This document shows positions 25,641 to 35,697 of a stretch of DNA of 64,000 bases, piece by piece. Under the pieces are notes generated by a model that saw only the letters and a list, made by a program, of their open reading frames with translations, made no database searches and was not told where the DNA came from. Position 1 is the first letter of the stretch. Each line of letters opens with the position of its first letter. A program made the position numbers and the translations under genes. Origin of the DNA: Capnocytophaga sp. oral taxon 878 (GTDB lineage Bacteria; Bacteroidota; Bacteroidia; Flavobacteriales; Flavobacteriaceae); contig NZ_CP027229.1 in assembly GCF_002999135.1 (NCBI RefSeq), forward strand, positions 1,054,001 to 1,118,000, in the 5' to 3' direction.

Positions 25641-26339
25641 ATGAAGAAATATATACCTAATATTATTACCTTAGGCAATCTTTTTTGTGGCTGTATAGCA
25701 ATAGTATATGCAGTACAGGATTATCCAACTATAGCTGCCTTATGGGTAGCTATAGGCATTTTTTTTGATTTTTTTGACGGATTTTTTGCCCGATTACTAA
25801 ATGTAAAATCAGATATTGGTTTACAATTGGATTCTCTTGCTGATATGGTAACCTCAGGCGTAGTACCTGGTATTGTGATGTACCAGTTACTTAAAGGAAG
25901 TGTTATAAATATTGAAGCTCAATGGACTACTCTCTTGCCTTATGCTGGCTTTCTTATCACTTTAAGTTCTGGGTATAGATTAGCTAACTTCAATATAGAT
26001 ACCCGTCAAACTTCTGGTTTTATAGGGTTGCCTACTCCCGCTAATACGCTTCTTATACTTTCTATTCCACTTATTTTATATTACCAACCTAACGAGTGGC
26101 TCAATACTGTTTTGTACAATAAGTGGTTTTTATTAAGTATTACCTTACTCAGTACTTATATGCTGAATGCAAATTTACCTTTATTTGCCCTAAAATTTAA
26201 AGATTATAGTTTTAAGAATAACGTCTTAAAATATATTTTCTTAGCTCTTAGTATAGTACTAATAATTATATGTAAGTTCATAGCTATTCCTCTAATTATT
26301 TTATTGTATATTGGGCTATCATTAATACCGCAGCGATAA
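25641..26339 (+). CDS. pssA: CDP-diacylglycerol-serine O-phosphatidyltransferase
   Basis: A 232-aa CDP-alcohol phosphatidyltransferase with about seven or eight membrane helices. The catalytic motif DGFFARLLN...GLQLDSLAD fits D-G-x2-A-R-x8-G-x3-D-x3-D and begins near residue 48. It makes phosphatidylserine from CDP-diacylglycerol and serine, the precursor of phosphatidylethanolamine. The N-terminal YIPNIITLGNLFCGCIAI is typical of PssA. Its 3' end overlaps the convergent comEC gene by 18 bp. Confidence 0.94.
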   Translation: MKKYIPNIITLGNLFCGCIAIVYAVQDYPTIAALWVAIGIFFDFFDGFFARLLNVKSDIGLQLDSLADMVTSGVVPGIVMYQLLKGSVINIEAQWTTLLPYAGFLITLSSGYRLANFNIDTRQTSGFIGLPTPANTLLILSIPLILYYQPNEWLNTVLYNKWFLLSITLLSTYMLNANLPLFALKFKDYSFKNNVLKYIFLALSIVLIIICKFIAIPLIILLYIGLSLIPQR

Positions 26340-28235
26340 ATTCTGCTTCATTCTATCTAAATTGATTTTAGGCGTCTGTTGTAAGAAAATAACACTATCA
26401 ATCACTACTTGCTTTGAGATTGGGTATATTCCCAAACTATCTATAAGCAAGTAATTTTTTTTGTTATAACATAATACATTAGGAAACTTCTTTATCCTAA
26501 TATCATTTACCCCTATCTTTTTAATATAATTCTGAACCATAGAATTCAATTCTAAAGTATCTGATTGAAATACATCTAACCTGTTACCTTGTCTAATCAC
26601 TATTGTTTTTTCATTAAACCTAGTAAATATGAGCATCTCATCAGTAGTAGTTAACTGGTATTTATTATAGAACAACACTCCTTGTAGTAGCAATATACTA
26701 AGCAATATCAATACTACTGACCTATAACTACGAAAATGTCTCCAATACACAAGAGCTGCAACTAGTAGTAAACTTGCTAACAATAAAAGTGTATTAAAAG
26801 GTATATTTCGCAAAATAAAATCTTCCTGCCCTGCTATACTCCTTATCAAAGTATTCATTATAGCTACAAAATCTCTGATTATCATAACTAATAAAGAAGG
26901 TACATAACCTAATAAAGCTCCTAATAACAAAGCTATAATACTAAGAATAAGTACTGGCTGCAATAAAGGTACTACTAATAAGTTAGACACAAAAAATAAA
27001 CCTGAAAACTGATGAAAATAGTACAAGCTAATAGGTACTACAGCTATCTGAGCTGTAAAACCTACTACTAACAGTTGCCATACCCACCGCAAAAATTTAT
27101 TCTCTGGATACCACCACTTCATAATAGCTGGGTAAAAAGTCAATATTGAAAATACTGCTGCATAACTAAGCTGAAATCCTACTTCATACAAATAAAATGG
27201 ATTGATAAGCAGTAATACAAGCATAGATACAATAAGAGCGTCAAATCTCCCTTGTGGGTTACGTGACAAAAAGTACAAACCTATAAAGCTAAACATAACT
27301 GTCGCTCGCAATACCGAAGGTGTACTACCTGCTATTAGGGTAAAACTCCACAAACCTACAAGCAAAATGATATATCTCAACCATTGGTAACCTTTACTAC
27401 TGTTAGGCAACCTTTGAATAAGAAATAGTAATATCATCGTAATAATTCCCACATGTAAGCCTGATATAGCTAAAATATGAACTGCTCCAGCATCTATATA
27501 ACTTTGTAGGAGTTCGTTACTCAAATCAGTGCGTTTACTTAGTAATAAGGTTTGTAATAATTGAGATGTTTCTTTTTCAAAATTAGCCTCAATAAGTTTA
27601 CTAAAATACCCTCGTATTTGCTGAACATACCCCTTTCCCTCTCCTTTCTTTCTAATAATAAATCCTTTAGCTACAGTACGACCATACACACCTTGTCGTT
27701 CCATATACTGTTTATAGTCAAACTGATAAGGTTGTGGAGGAGCTATAGGCTTCACTTCGCCTAGAAAGAAAATTTCATCCTTATAGTGTAAGCTATTTAC
27801 TTTTACACTATCCTTACTTCGTGGAAAAAAACATAATATATCTCCACTCACTTTTTTATTATCAGCAGCAAGTAATTGTACTCTAAATGTATCCCCAAAT
27901 GAAGTTTTAGAAACTTGTTTTAACACACGCCCTTGTAACACATAGCTTTGTTTAGTTGTAAGTTGATGGGTATAGTGTTGTGGGGCATTAGCAGGTGTGT
28001 GCACTGCTACCAAAAGCATTCCTATAGCTACCGAAGCTAAAAAACTATGCAGCAGCAATCCATACCTAAAGCTATATCTGTTATGAAACATCCATTGGTG
28101 TAATGCCAAGCTCAACAACAGTCCTCCACATATAGCTAAAATAAAAACAAAAGGAAGCATCGCTATATTTGTAATAGCGATACCTCCTATAATTCCAACT
28201 AAAATTGTTAATATGGGTAAATTTACATATCTCAC
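26322..28235 (-). CDS. ComEC/Rec2-family competence protein
   Basis: A 637-aa polytopic membrane protein. A DUF4131-type N-terminal region (about 25-185, with an OB-like segment) is followed by the Competence domain (about 215-485), recognised by AGAVHILAISGLHVGI, STPSVLRATVMF and LYEVGFQLSYAAVFSI. ComEC forms the inner-membrane channel for single-stranded DNA uptake. The C-terminal ~130 residues contain no HxHxDH motif, so the metallo-beta-lactamase domain of longer ComEC proteins is missing. It overlaps the upstream NlpC/P60 gene by 4 bp. Confidence 0.92.
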   Translation of the reverse strand: MRYVNLPILTILVGIIGGIAITNIAMLPFVFILAICGGLLLSLALHQWMFHNRYSFRYGLLLHSFLASVAIGMLLVAVHTPANAPQHYTHQLTTKQSYVLQGRVLKQVSKTSFGDTFRVQLLAADNKKVSGDILCFFPRSKDSVKVNSLHYKDEIFFLGEVKPIAPPQPYQFDYKQYMERQGVYGRTVAKGFIIRKKGEGKGYVQQIRGYFSKLIEANFEKETSQLLQTLLLSKRTDLSNELLQSYIDAGAVHILAISGLHVGIITMILLFLIQRLPNSSKGYQWLRYIILLVGLWSFTLIAGSTPSVLRATVMFSFIGLYFLSRNPQGRFDALIVSMLVLLLINPFYLYEVGFQLSYAAVFSILTFYPAIMKWWYPENKFLRWVWQLLVVGFTAQIAVVPISLYYFHQFSGLFFVSNLLVVPLLQPVLILSIIALLLGALLGYVPSLLVMIIRDFVAIMNTLIRSIAGQEDFILRNIPFNTLLLLASLLLVAALVYWRHFRSYRSVVLILLSILLLQGVLFYNKYQLTTTDEMLIFTRFNEKTIVIRQGNRLDVFQSDTLELNSMVQNYIKKIGVNDIRIKKFPNVLCYNKKNYLLIDSLGIYPISKQVVIDSVIFLQQTPKINLDRMKQNLSLRY

Positions 28236-29059
28236 ATCACGCGCTTAGCTATGCGGAAAGCTTTCTTGTAATACGCATCACTCATTGATGATATTACTAC
28301 TCCACGCTTTGATGAAGCGTGGATAAACTTCACTTCCCCTCCTTCTACATCTACTACCATACCTACGTGTGAAATGCGTTTCTTATTGCGTAAGGTCTTA
28401 AAAAATAACAAATCACCTACTTTTACGTTCTCTAACTTTATCTTCTTCCCTTGGGTTACCATCTCTTGTGATGAACGTGAAAGAGGTATATCAATTGATT
28501 TAAATGCAGTACTTACAAAGCCTGAACAATCCATTCCTTTGCGCGTAACACCTCCATGACGATATGGAGTTCCTAAATACGAAAATGCTGTGTCTAACAA
28601 TAGTTTTTGCTGTGTTGTAGCTTCTTTAGCTTCCGATAAGGTTGTAATAGCTATATCTGCCTCTGCATCTAAAGCTTCTGGCTCTTCCATCAAGTCATCA
28701 TCTTCCAAATCTTCTTCTAAATCTTCAGCTGTTGTAGCTGTATTCTCAGCATATTGTACTGGGGCTTTAGTAGTTTTCTTATTTCTTTTTTTAGCTGATG
28801 CTACTGTTCTCTTCTTAGCGTATGGGCGATGTGTAGCTACCTTGCGTTTTTTTGAAGGTGTAACTGTTTTCTTCTTGCTTGCCGATGCTACAGTCTTCTT
28901 TTTCTTAGGTGGTGCGTATGTTTTTTTAGCAGTTGATTTATTAGATACTATTTTTTCAGTAGCCGTCTTGGCTTTCTTTTTACTTGTTGTGGGTTGCTGC
29001 GCAAAAGCCGTAAAGCAAAATAATAATGCAAACAGGCTTAAAAATCTTATTACATACAT
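28232..29059 (-). CDS. NlpC/P60-family (C40) peptidoglycan hydrolase
   Basis: A 275-aa secreted protein: signal peptide (1-20), a very Lys/Ala/Thr-rich low-complexity segment (about 22-105), an acidic stretch (about 110-135), then the NlpC/P60 catalytic domain (about 148-275). The catalytic Cys is in GMDCSGFVST, the His in RISHVGMVVD and the third residue in FIHASSKRG. These enzymes cut between gamma-D-Glu and the diamino acid of stem peptides. It is placed between clpC (11 bp) and comEC (4-bp overlap) in one minus-strand run. Confidence 0.93.
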   Translation of the reverse strand: MYVIRFLSLFALLFCFTAFAQQPTTSKKKAKTATEKIVSNKSTAKKTYAPPKKKKTVASASKKKTVTPSKKRKVATHRPYAKKRTVASAKKRNKKTTKAPVQYAENTATTAEDLEEDLEDDDLMEEPEALDAEADIAITTLSEAKEATTQQKLLLDTAFSYLGTPYRHGGVTRKGMDCSGFVSTAFKSIDIPLSRSSQEMVTQGKKIKLENVKVGDLLFFKTLRNKKRISHVGMVVDVEGGEVKFIHASSKRGVVISSMSDAYYKKAFRIAKRVM

Positions 29060-29070
29060 AAATTATAGGA

Positions 29071-31623
29071 TTAAATAAATATTCTTTCTTTTTCTTTTAT
29101 GAACAATCGCTCTGAGCGTTCATCTAGTTCAAACTCTATGTTATCTCCTTGGTGTACTTGGTCTGATACTATTTCTTCAGCTAGTATGTCTTCCACATAC
29201 TTCTGTATAGCTCGTTTCAGTGGGCGGGCTCCATATTGCTTGTCATAACCTTTTTCTGCTAGAAAATCTTTAGCTTTTTGGCTTAATTGCAATCCATACC
29301 CCAAATCATTCACACGTGAATAAAGCTTGCTTAGTTCCAAATCAATAATCTTAAATATATTCTCTTTACTAAGTGAATTAAAGGTTATCACATCATCTAT
29401 ACGATTCAAAAACTCCGGTGCAAATACTTTCTTAAGTGCATTCTCTACGATTGATTTCTCATTAGATTCTGTCTGCGCCATACGTGCCGATGTTCCAAAG
29501 CCTACACCCTGTCCAAACTCCTTCACTTGTCGTGCTCCAATATTGGAAGTCATAATGATAATAGTATTTCTAAAATCTATCTTCCTTCCTAAACTATCGG
29601 TCAAAAAACCATCATCTAGTACTTGTAATAGCATATTGAACACATCAGGGTGCGCCTTCTCTATCTCATCCAAAAGCACTACCGAATAAGGCTTCCTACG
29701 CACTTTCTCAGTAAGCTGCCCTCCTTCTTCGTAACCTATATAACCCGGAGGTGCCCCTATTAGCCTAGTTGTAGAGAATTTCTCCATATACTCACTCATA
29801 TCTATGCGTACCATCGTATCTTCAGAGTCAAACAACTCTTTAGAAAGTATCTTTGCCAGTTGGGTTTTTCCTACCCCTGTAGGACCTAGAAATATGAATG
29901 AGCCTATAGGCTTATTAGGGTCTTTTAGCCCCGTTCTATTACGCTTTATAGCCTTCACTACTTTCTCTACTGCCTCATCCTGACCAATGATTTTTGCTTT
30001 CATCGTATCCGATAGGTTTGAGAGTTTATTCATCTCTGTTTGGGCTATCCTATTCATAGGTACTCCACTCATCATCGATACCACATCAGCTATATGAGCT
30101 TCTGTAACTGTACAGCGGCTGTTCTTAGTTTCTTCTTCCCAACGTTTATTCAGTTCAATAAGTGAGTTCTCTATCAGTTTTTGGTTATTTCTATAACTCG
30201 CAGCATCTTCAAAAAAATGCTTTGATACTGCTTCGTTTTTAGCTTGCATCGCCTTGTCTAAGCGTTCTTCCACTTCAGTAATATACTTAGGCACCTTCAC
30301 CTCAGTAATATGAATGCGTGAGCCTGCTTCATCTAATGCATCTATCGCTTTATCAGGCAAATATCTATCTGTAAGATATCTATTAGTAAGCTTTACACAA
30401 GCCTCTATAGCTTCATCGGTATAAATAACATTGTGATGCTGCTCATATTTCCCTTTTATATTACGCAAAATCTGAATTGTCTCTTCCACATTCGTGGGCT
30501 CTACCAACACCTTCTGGAACCTGCGTTCCAAAGCACCATCTTTTTCTATCGATTGGCGGTATTCGTCAAGTGTCGTAGCCCCTATGCATTGTATCTCTCC
30601 CCTTGCCAAGGCTGGTTTAAACATATTCGATGCATCCAAGCTACCGGTACCTCCTCCTGCTCCTACCAATGTGTGTATTTCATCTATAAAAAGAATAATA
30701 TCTCTATTCTTTTCAAGTTCATTCATTATTGCCTTTAGCCGTTCTTCAAACTGACCTCTATATTTCGTACCTGCCACCAATGATGCCAAATCAAGTGAGA
30801 TAACACGTTTGTTGAACAAACCCCGTGCCACTTTTCTCTTTATAATGCGCAAAGCCAATCCTTCTGCTATAGCACTCTTCCCTACCCCTGGCTCTCCTAT
30901 CAGCAGCGGGTTATTCTTCTTCCTTCTTCCCAATATCTGCGATACTCGCTCTATTTCCTTCTCTCTCCCTATCACAGGGTCAAGTTTTCCTTCTTCAGCC
31001 AAAGTCGTCAAATCACGACCAAAACTCTCCAATACCGTCAGTTTCTTAGGTGCCGTAGGGTTATTCTGTGGGTTTCTATAAGTACGCGTTTCGTGTGGCA
31101 AGCGGTAATCTCGTGTGTACTCTTCCTCAGCTTTAGGAGGCATAGTAACCGTACCATCTCCATTAGGCACGGTAATGCTAAGGGTATCCCCTTTTTCTAT
31201 GTCAAACTTACTCTTTACCAACTCATAATTCACCCCCAATTTAGCAAAAACCTTTGTAGTAGGATCATTCTCATTCCTGAGGATACTCAGCAACAAATGC
31301 CCCGTATTAATAGTATTGGTTTGGGTACGTTTCGCCTCAAGATAAGTAGCCTGCAAAGCCCTTTCTGCCTGCACCGTAAAATGAATCGTATTAAAGTTAG
31401 GCGGATTCAGCCCTCGCGCCGATGTCAGTGTATGAATATGCTGCCTTAGCCTATCCATATCAGTGTTCAAACTTTGCAAAATTTCAATAGCCTTCCCCTC
31501 ATTCTCCTGAATGATCGCCAAAATGAAATGCTCAGTCCCCACTGTCGATTGCCCCAACCTAACAGCTTCTTCTTTGCTATATGTGATAACTCGCTTCACA
31601 CGAGCCGAAAAATTATCATTCAT
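29071..31623 (-). CDS. clpC: ATP-dependent Clp protease ATP-binding subunit ClpC
   Basis: An 850-aa class I Clp ATPase. Two Clp_N repeats (about 1-150), AAA domain 1 with Walker A GEPGVGKS (243-250) and Walker B LFIDEIHTL, a UVR-like middle segment (about 450-495) that marks ClpC rather than ClpA, and AAA domain 2 with GPTGVGKT (580-587) and LLDEIEKAHPDVF. It unfolds substrates for ClpP. It has its own promoter at 31645-31674, and a 45-bp dispersed repeat lies 152 bp upstream. Confidence 0.96.
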   Translation of the reverse strand: MNDNFSARVKRVITYSKEEAVRLGQSTVGTEHFILAIIQENEGKAIEILQSLNTDMDRLRQHIHTLTSARGLNPPNFNTIHFTVQAERALQATYLEAKRTQTNTINTGHLLLSILRNENDPTTKVFAKLGVNYELVKSKFDIEKGDTLSITVPNGDGTVTMPPKAEEEYTRDYRLPHETRTYRNPQNNPTAPKKLTVLESFGRDLTTLAEEGKLDPVIGREKEIERVSQILGRRKKNNPLLIGEPGVGKSAIAEGLALRIIKRKVARGLFNKRVISLDLASLVAGTKYRGQFEERLKAIMNELEKNRDIILFIDEIHTLVGAGGGTGSLDASNMFKPALARGEIQCIGATTLDEYRQSIEKDGALERRFQKVLVEPTNVEETIQILRNIKGKYEQHHNVIYTDEAIEACVKLTNRYLTDRYLPDKAIDALDEAGSRIHITEVKVPKYITEVEERLDKAMQAKNEAVSKHFFEDAASYRNNQKLIENSLIELNKRWEEETKNSRCTVTEAHIADVVSMMSGVPMNRIAQTEMNKLSNLSDTMKAKIIGQDEAVEKVVKAIKRNRTGLKDPNKPIGSFIFLGPTGVGKTQLAKILSKELFDSEDTMVRIDMSEYMEKFSTTRLIGAPPGYIGYEEGGQLTEKVRRKPYSVVLLDEIEKAHPDVFNMLLQVLDDGFLTDSLGRKIDFRNTIIIMTSNIGARQVKEFGQGVGFGTSARMAQTESNEKSIVENALKKVFAPEFLNRIDDVITFNSLSKENIFKIIDLELSKLYSRVNDLGYGLQLSQKAKDFLAEKGYDKQYGARPLKRAIQKYVEDILAEEIVSDQVHQGDNIEFELDERSERLFIKEKERIFI

Positions 31624-31644
31624 AATTTTAATTCATAAGTGCTG

Positions 31645-31674
31645 CAAAGGTACAATTTTTTTTCAAAATAACAA
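31645..31674 (-). promoter_or_regulatory. Promoter of clpC
   Basis: TTG (31672-31674), a 19-bp spacer and TACCTTTG (31645-31652) on the minus strand, 21 bp from the clpC ATG. Confidence 0.7.
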
Positions 31675-31775
31675 TACCCTTCCTACATTTTTTACCCCCA
31701 GCTTCCCCTATCTCTATCATCCTTCCATCCGCCCCAAAACAAAAACACACCCTCCCCTACTCCACCCCCTACCCT

Positions 31776-31820
31776 GAACGAACGAATAACGAAGGATAAA
31801 CGAACTATAAACGAAGGATA
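31776..31820 (-). repeat. 45-bp dispersed repeat, copy 2 (subtype B)
   Basis: Read on the minus strand it is identical over 45 bp to the copy at 56280-56324 and differs at two bases from copies 1 and 3. It points towards clpC. On the clpC side it is followed by a strongly G-rich minus strand (about 31690-31775). Confidence 0.9.
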
Positions 31821-31882
31821 GTTGATAAACTTCCCCTTCCTCTCCCCTCCTATTCCGCACCCCCAAAAACCTAACAACTAAC

Positions 31883-31912
31883 TTGCAAATCACAAATTAT
31901 TTCTTACCTTTG
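31883..31912 (+). promoter_or_regulatory. Promoter of the DUF4298 gene
   Basis: TTG (31883-31885), a 19-bp spacer and TACCTTTG (31905-31912), 23 bp before the ATG. Confidence 0.7.
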
Positions 31913-31935
31913 CTCTCTAATAAAAAATATTTCAA

Positions 31936-32253
31936 ATGAATACCCGATACGAAAACATCCACAAAATGAACGATATCCTCTTACGATTAGAGGCAATCCT
32001 TACCAATGCCGAAACCCTTTTAGAAGAATGGAAAGCCATACAACCCGAGTATGAGGCTCTGGAAGCATATTACGACAGCCCTCAATGGCGTGAAGACTAT
32101 TTCGATAGCAATGACGGCAAAATTCCAGACGAGGTACCGCAATGGGTACTCACCCAAGATGCCATTTTTGATGCCATAGGCACTCAGTTCGACCTTGCCG
32201 ATGCTTTCCAACCGTTACTGGATAGCATCAATGCTAGAAAGTGGAATGAGTAA
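31936..32253 (+). CDS. DUF4298 domain-containing protein
   Basis: A 105-aa, strongly acidic, helical protein. The pattern of a heptad-like N-terminus (MNDILLRLEAILTNAETLLE), then YEALEAYYDSPQWREDYFD, IPDEVPQWVLTQDAIFDAI, fits DUF4298. Function is unknown; members are small cytosolic proteins. It is likely co-transcribed with the lipoprotein gene 25 bp downstream. Confidence 0.75.
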   Translation: MNTRYENIHKMNDILLRLEAILTNAETLLEEWKAIQPEYEALEAYYDSPQWREDYFDSNDGKIPDEVPQWVLTQDAIFDAIGTQFDLADAFQPLLDSINARKWNE

Positions 32254-32278
32254 TTTCAAAACCTAAAAAGTAAAAATT

Positions 32279-33364
32279 ATGTCAAAAATAGGCTTTTTAA
32301 TTGTTAAGGGTATATTTATAGCACTTTTGGCATCCCATTCCCTAATAGGATGTTCTACTAACAATGCTGTTGATAAAAATACTCCCGATAAAACCTCACC
32401 CTCTAAGTATCAAAAATATGTAGATATCAATCAAAATCCTATTTCCTACCAAGGGAATACAATGGTAATGCTTCCCGAAGGAAAAAATAAAAAGATAGAA
32501 TATGCTTTTATCAATCAGAAAAATGAACTTATTATAGAAGATGATAACCCTATAGGCTACTTAAAATATGACCAAAAAGGAAATGTTATTGATAAAATCG
32601 AAACCAAGCAATTAGACGGTACAGAACATCCTTTAGACAAGTTTTACGGCGATTATCTGATAGATTTCAAAGGAAAACGTTATTCCTCTTGGGCAATAGA
32701 TGGTGATAAATCTTTTAAAGAAATGGAATTAGTTCCTCATTCCGAGCAGTGGAATATCGAAACTCAAGAAAACTTTTACTTAGAAGAGATAAAAGACCAA
32801 TCCCCTTATTATAATATCATAAATAATACATTTTTCTTCTTCAAAGATAATAAGTGGAGCTACTTTCCTACAAAAGTCGACTATTTTGATTGGAAAGAGT
32901 TAAAATATGGAATAAGCGAGAAGTATTCTGAAAAGAAAATACAAGAAGGAAAAAGTATAGGTATCTTTTTACGAAGAGAACGGGAGTTTATACCTAAAGA
33001 GGAAAGTAAAAAACGTGATAAGTTTATCCCTGAATATTTTAAAGTAGAAGAAAGAGGTAGTCATAGAGGTTCTACCATAGGGGGCGGTTCCATATCTCAT
33101 CTTAGTACTTGGGAAAAAGGAATTTTATTCTTCAAACTACAAGTAAACGGAAAAACTTTTGGTCTTAAGAACGAAGAAAGTATATATGATGATGAAAATA
33201 TAATGAAAGATAAAACCAGCTACTTTCGTATGTACGGAGGTATCTTAGAAAATTGTGGCGAATACGATGTATATACCCATCCACAGTTAGAATATGCTCT
33301 CTTTGCACCAAATAAAATCCTTTCCTATGGAATCTGTCCTGTATTTATCATCAAAAAGAAATAG
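32279..33364 (+). CDS. Hypothetical lipoprotein, 361 aa
   Basis: The N-terminus is a lipoprotein signal (ALLASHSLIGC, Cys25). The mature part is rich in Lys, Tyr, Asn and acidic residues, with WG-like or KTYSSW-type segments; I recognise no family. There is no membrane helix beyond the signal. It follows the DUF4298 gene and ends in a clear terminator. Confidence 0.72.
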   Translation: MSKIGFLIVKGIFIALLASHSLIGCSTNNAVDKNTPDKTSPSKYQKYVDINQNPISYQGNTMVMLPEGKNKKIEYAFINQKNELIIEDDNPIGYLKYDQKGNVIDKIETKQLDGTEHPLDKFYGDYLIDFKGKRYSSWAIDGDKSFKEMELVPHSEQWNIETQENFYLEEIKDQSPYYNIINNTFFFFKDNKWSYFPTKVDYFDWKELKYGISEKYSEKKIQEGKSIGIFLRREREFIPKEESKKRDKFIPEYFKVEERGSHRGSTIGGGSISHLSTWEKGILFFKLQVNGKTFGLKNEESIYDDENIMKDKTSYFRMYGGILENCGEYDVYTHPQLEYALFAPNKILSYGICPVFIIKKK

Positions 33365-33400
33365 CGGATAACTATCATCCTATTACATAACAATAACAAA

Positions 33401-33433
33401 GAGGCTGCCTTATCAGGCAGCCTCTCTCTTTTT
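33401..33433 (+). terminator. Terminator between the lipoprotein gene and the ABC exporter genes
   Basis: Stem GAGGCTGCCT/AGGCAGCCTC with a 4-nt loop, followed by CTCTTTTT. It serves the plus-strand gene. Confidence 0.85.
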
Positions 33434-33461
33434 CAATCACTAAATGATTAATAAGTGTATA

Positions 33462-34580
33462 CTAACTCGTTTTCTTATAGTTCCAAATTGCCCAGCTGTT
33501 CAGCAGTATTGCAAAGCCTACCAAATACAAGAACTCTATATGTAATTGTCCAAAACTACTGCCTTTCAGCACAATAAGGCGCATCGCATTCACAAAATGG
33601 GTTATCGGAATGGCATTACTCACCTGCTTACTCCACGCAGGCATACTATCTACGCTGGTGAGAAAACCGCTCATCAGTAGGAAGATCATTATAAAGAAAT
33701 AGGCGATAAACATAGCCTGCAACTGCGAATTAGCATAAGTGGAGACGAGCAGTCCGAAGCCGAGAATTGCGATGAGGTACATTATCGCAAAGGCGTATAA
33801 GGTGAGTAGATTCCCTGCGGGGAAGATGCCGTATACTATATACATCACGGTGAGTCCCAAGGTAAAAAGAATGATCCCTACTACCAAAAAGGGTATGAGC
33901 TTGCCCAATATAAACTGCCACTTCTTAATAGGCGTTACATTAATCTGCTCGATAGTGCCTATTTCCTTTTCTTTAACTACATTGAGAGCTGAAAGAAAGC
34001 CCCCGATAATGGTGAGTAATATAGCTAAAATGCCTGGAACAATATAGCGCGTGTATTGCATATAGGGATTGTACCAATGGGTACTCTCCACGTTGAGTTT
34101 GGCTACATTGCCTATGCGTTGGGGTGCTTTTACATTTATATCGAGCTGAGTGTTGAAGTCGCGTATCACCGAAAGCAAATACGCCCCTCCTAACGACGAC
34201 TTACTCCCGTTAATGGCATCGATAGAGACACCGAGAGGTTGCTTTCCTTCGCGTACGAGGTTGCGCTCAAAACCTTCGGGGACTTCCAAAACTACATCAG
34301 CTTTGCCGTCTTCTATCAGGGCGATACCTTCGTTATAAGAGAAAGGAGCGTCTACGAGCTTAAAGTACCCTGACGCAGTAATCTTCTGTATGAGCTCGTG
34401 CGAATATGGACTCTGGTCGTGGTCGATATACACAAGGTTGATATTCTTCACGTCGAAATTGGCAACCAAAGGCAGTATAATCAGTTGCATCATAGGTGCC
34501 ACAAGCATCATTGCCAAGATCGTCTTATCTCGGAATATCTGCTTAAATTCTTTTTGGAGTATAAATGATAAGGTTTTCAT
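33462..34580 (-). CDS. ABC-2 type transporter permease (YbhR-like)
   Basis: A 372-aa permease: one N-terminal helix (about 20-42, AMMLVAPMMQLIILPLVA), a periplasmic loop of about 130 residues, and five C-terminal helices from about residue 178. It includes VKEKEIGTIEQINVTPIKKWQFILGKLIPF, the ABC-2 signature. It pairs with the similar permease encoded 7 bp upstream. Together with two ATPases it forms an exporter like E. coli YbhFSR. Confidence 0.9.
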   Translation of the reverse strand: MKTLSFILQKEFKQIFRDKTILAMMLVAPMMQLIILPLVANFDVKNINLVYIDHDQSPYSHELIQKITASGYFKLVDAPFSYNEGIALIEDGKADVVLEVPEGFERNLVREGKQPLGVSIDAINGSKSSLGGAYLLSVIRDFNTQLDINVKAPQRIGNVAKLNVESTHWYNPYMQYTRYIVPGILAILLTIIGGFLSALNVVKEKEIGTIEQINVTPIKKWQFILGKLIPFLVVGIILFTLGLTVMYIVYGIFPAGNLLTLYAFAIMYLIAILGFGLLVSTYANSQLQAMFIAYFFIMIFLLMSGFLTSVDSMPAWSKQVSNAIPITHFVNAMRLIVLKGSSFGQLHIEFLYLVGFAILLNSWAIWNYKKTS

Positions 34581-34587
34581 TTCTTCT

Positions 34588-35694
34588 TTATTGTAATCTA
34601 ATCTTAAACTTCTTCATTGCAAGGCTTAAGAAAATTACCGCCATTGCTATTAATATCAGCGTTTCTTTCCATACGTAAGTGAAATCTAATCCCTTGAGCA
34701 TTACTTTCTTCACGATAGCGTAGTAGTAACTTGAGGGGAAGACTTTGGATATTCCCTGAAAGATAAGAGGCATATTCTCTATGGGGAACATAAAGCCGGT
34801 AAAGAAAGCCGTAGGGAGCATCATTCCCATCATAGCGATGAGCATAGCCGTTTGCTGTGAAGCAGTAACGGTGGATATGAGTAGCCCCAACGACAAACAG
34901 ATGATGATAAACAAAGTGCTTTCGGCGTACAGCAACAGCAAATTGCCACGTATCGGGACATCGAGCATATAGACCGATAGCAGGAGTATCACGGTGAAGT
35001 TGATGAGCGAGAGAATAAGGTAAGGCACGGCTTTGGCAATGAGTATCATTATAGGTTTGAAAGGCGATACCAAGAGGATTTCCATAGTGCCTAACTCTTT
35101 TTCGCGCACCACCGCTACCGAGGTGAGGGCAGTGCTCACTATCATAAAGACGAGTGCAATCACCCCAGGAACGAAGTTCATAGAGCCATTCTGCTCCTTG
35201 TTGTACAGCATTCGGTTTTCAACGGTTATCTGGTAAGGTAGTTGCACAGCAGGGTTCAGCTCTTGCTGGTAGCTCGCTACCATAGCCGAGAAGTAGTTTT
35301 GCACCGTTTTAGCCGTATTGGGGTCGCTGCCATCGGTGATGAGTTGTAGCGAGGTACCACTGGGGGTGTAGAGGTCTTTGCCGAAATCGGGAGGGAAGAT
35401 GAGCGCCGCTTTTATGGTGCCACGCTTGAATTGGTCTTCTACTTGATTGTAATGGAACAGAGGGTCTTTTAGCTTAAAATACGGACTTGCCTGCAAGCGG
35501 TGTGTAATTTCTTGGCTATAGGTATTGTTAGCCTCATCTAATACAGCGATACCAATATTCTTGACCTCGCTGCTGAGGGCTTGACCGAAAAGGATAATCT
35601 GCGCTATGGGGATACCAAAGAGTATGAGTAGTGTACGACGGTCGCGGAATACGTGATAGAATTCCTTGCGTATAAAGGCGATGAGCTGTTTCAT
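34588..35694 (-). CDS. ABC-2 type transporter permease (YbhS-like)
   Basis: A 368-aa paralogue of the next gene with the same one-plus-five helix layout and the signature VREKELGTMEILLVSPFKP. It begins 3 bp after the stop of the upstream ATPase gene. Such heterodimeric ABC-2 permeases with a HlyD adaptor and a TolC channel export drugs or other small molecules; the cargo here is unknown. Confidence 0.9.
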   Translation of the reverse strand: MKQLIAFIRKEFYHVFRDRRTLLILFGIPIAQIILFGQALSSEVKNIGIAVLDEANNTYSQEITHRLQASPYFKLKDPLFHYNQVEDQFKRGTIKAALIFPPDFGKDLYTPSGTSLQLITDGSDPNTAKTVQNYFSAMVASYQQELNPAVQLPYQITVENRMLYNKEQNGSMNFVPGVIALVFMIVSTALTSVAVVREKELGTMEILLVSPFKPIMILIAKAVPYLILSLINFTVILLLSVYMLDVPIRGNLLLLYAESTLFIIICLSLGLLISTVTASQQTAMLIAMMGMMLPTAFFTGFMFPIENMPLIFQGISKVFPSSYYYAIVKKVMLKGLDFTYVWKETLILIAMAVIFLSLAMKKFKIRLQ

Positions 35695-35697
35695 TGT

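Noticed and set aside
30433..31449. Plus-strand frames antisense to clpC
   Set aside because: The clpC product is a full, conserved ATPase; these frames are composition artefacts.
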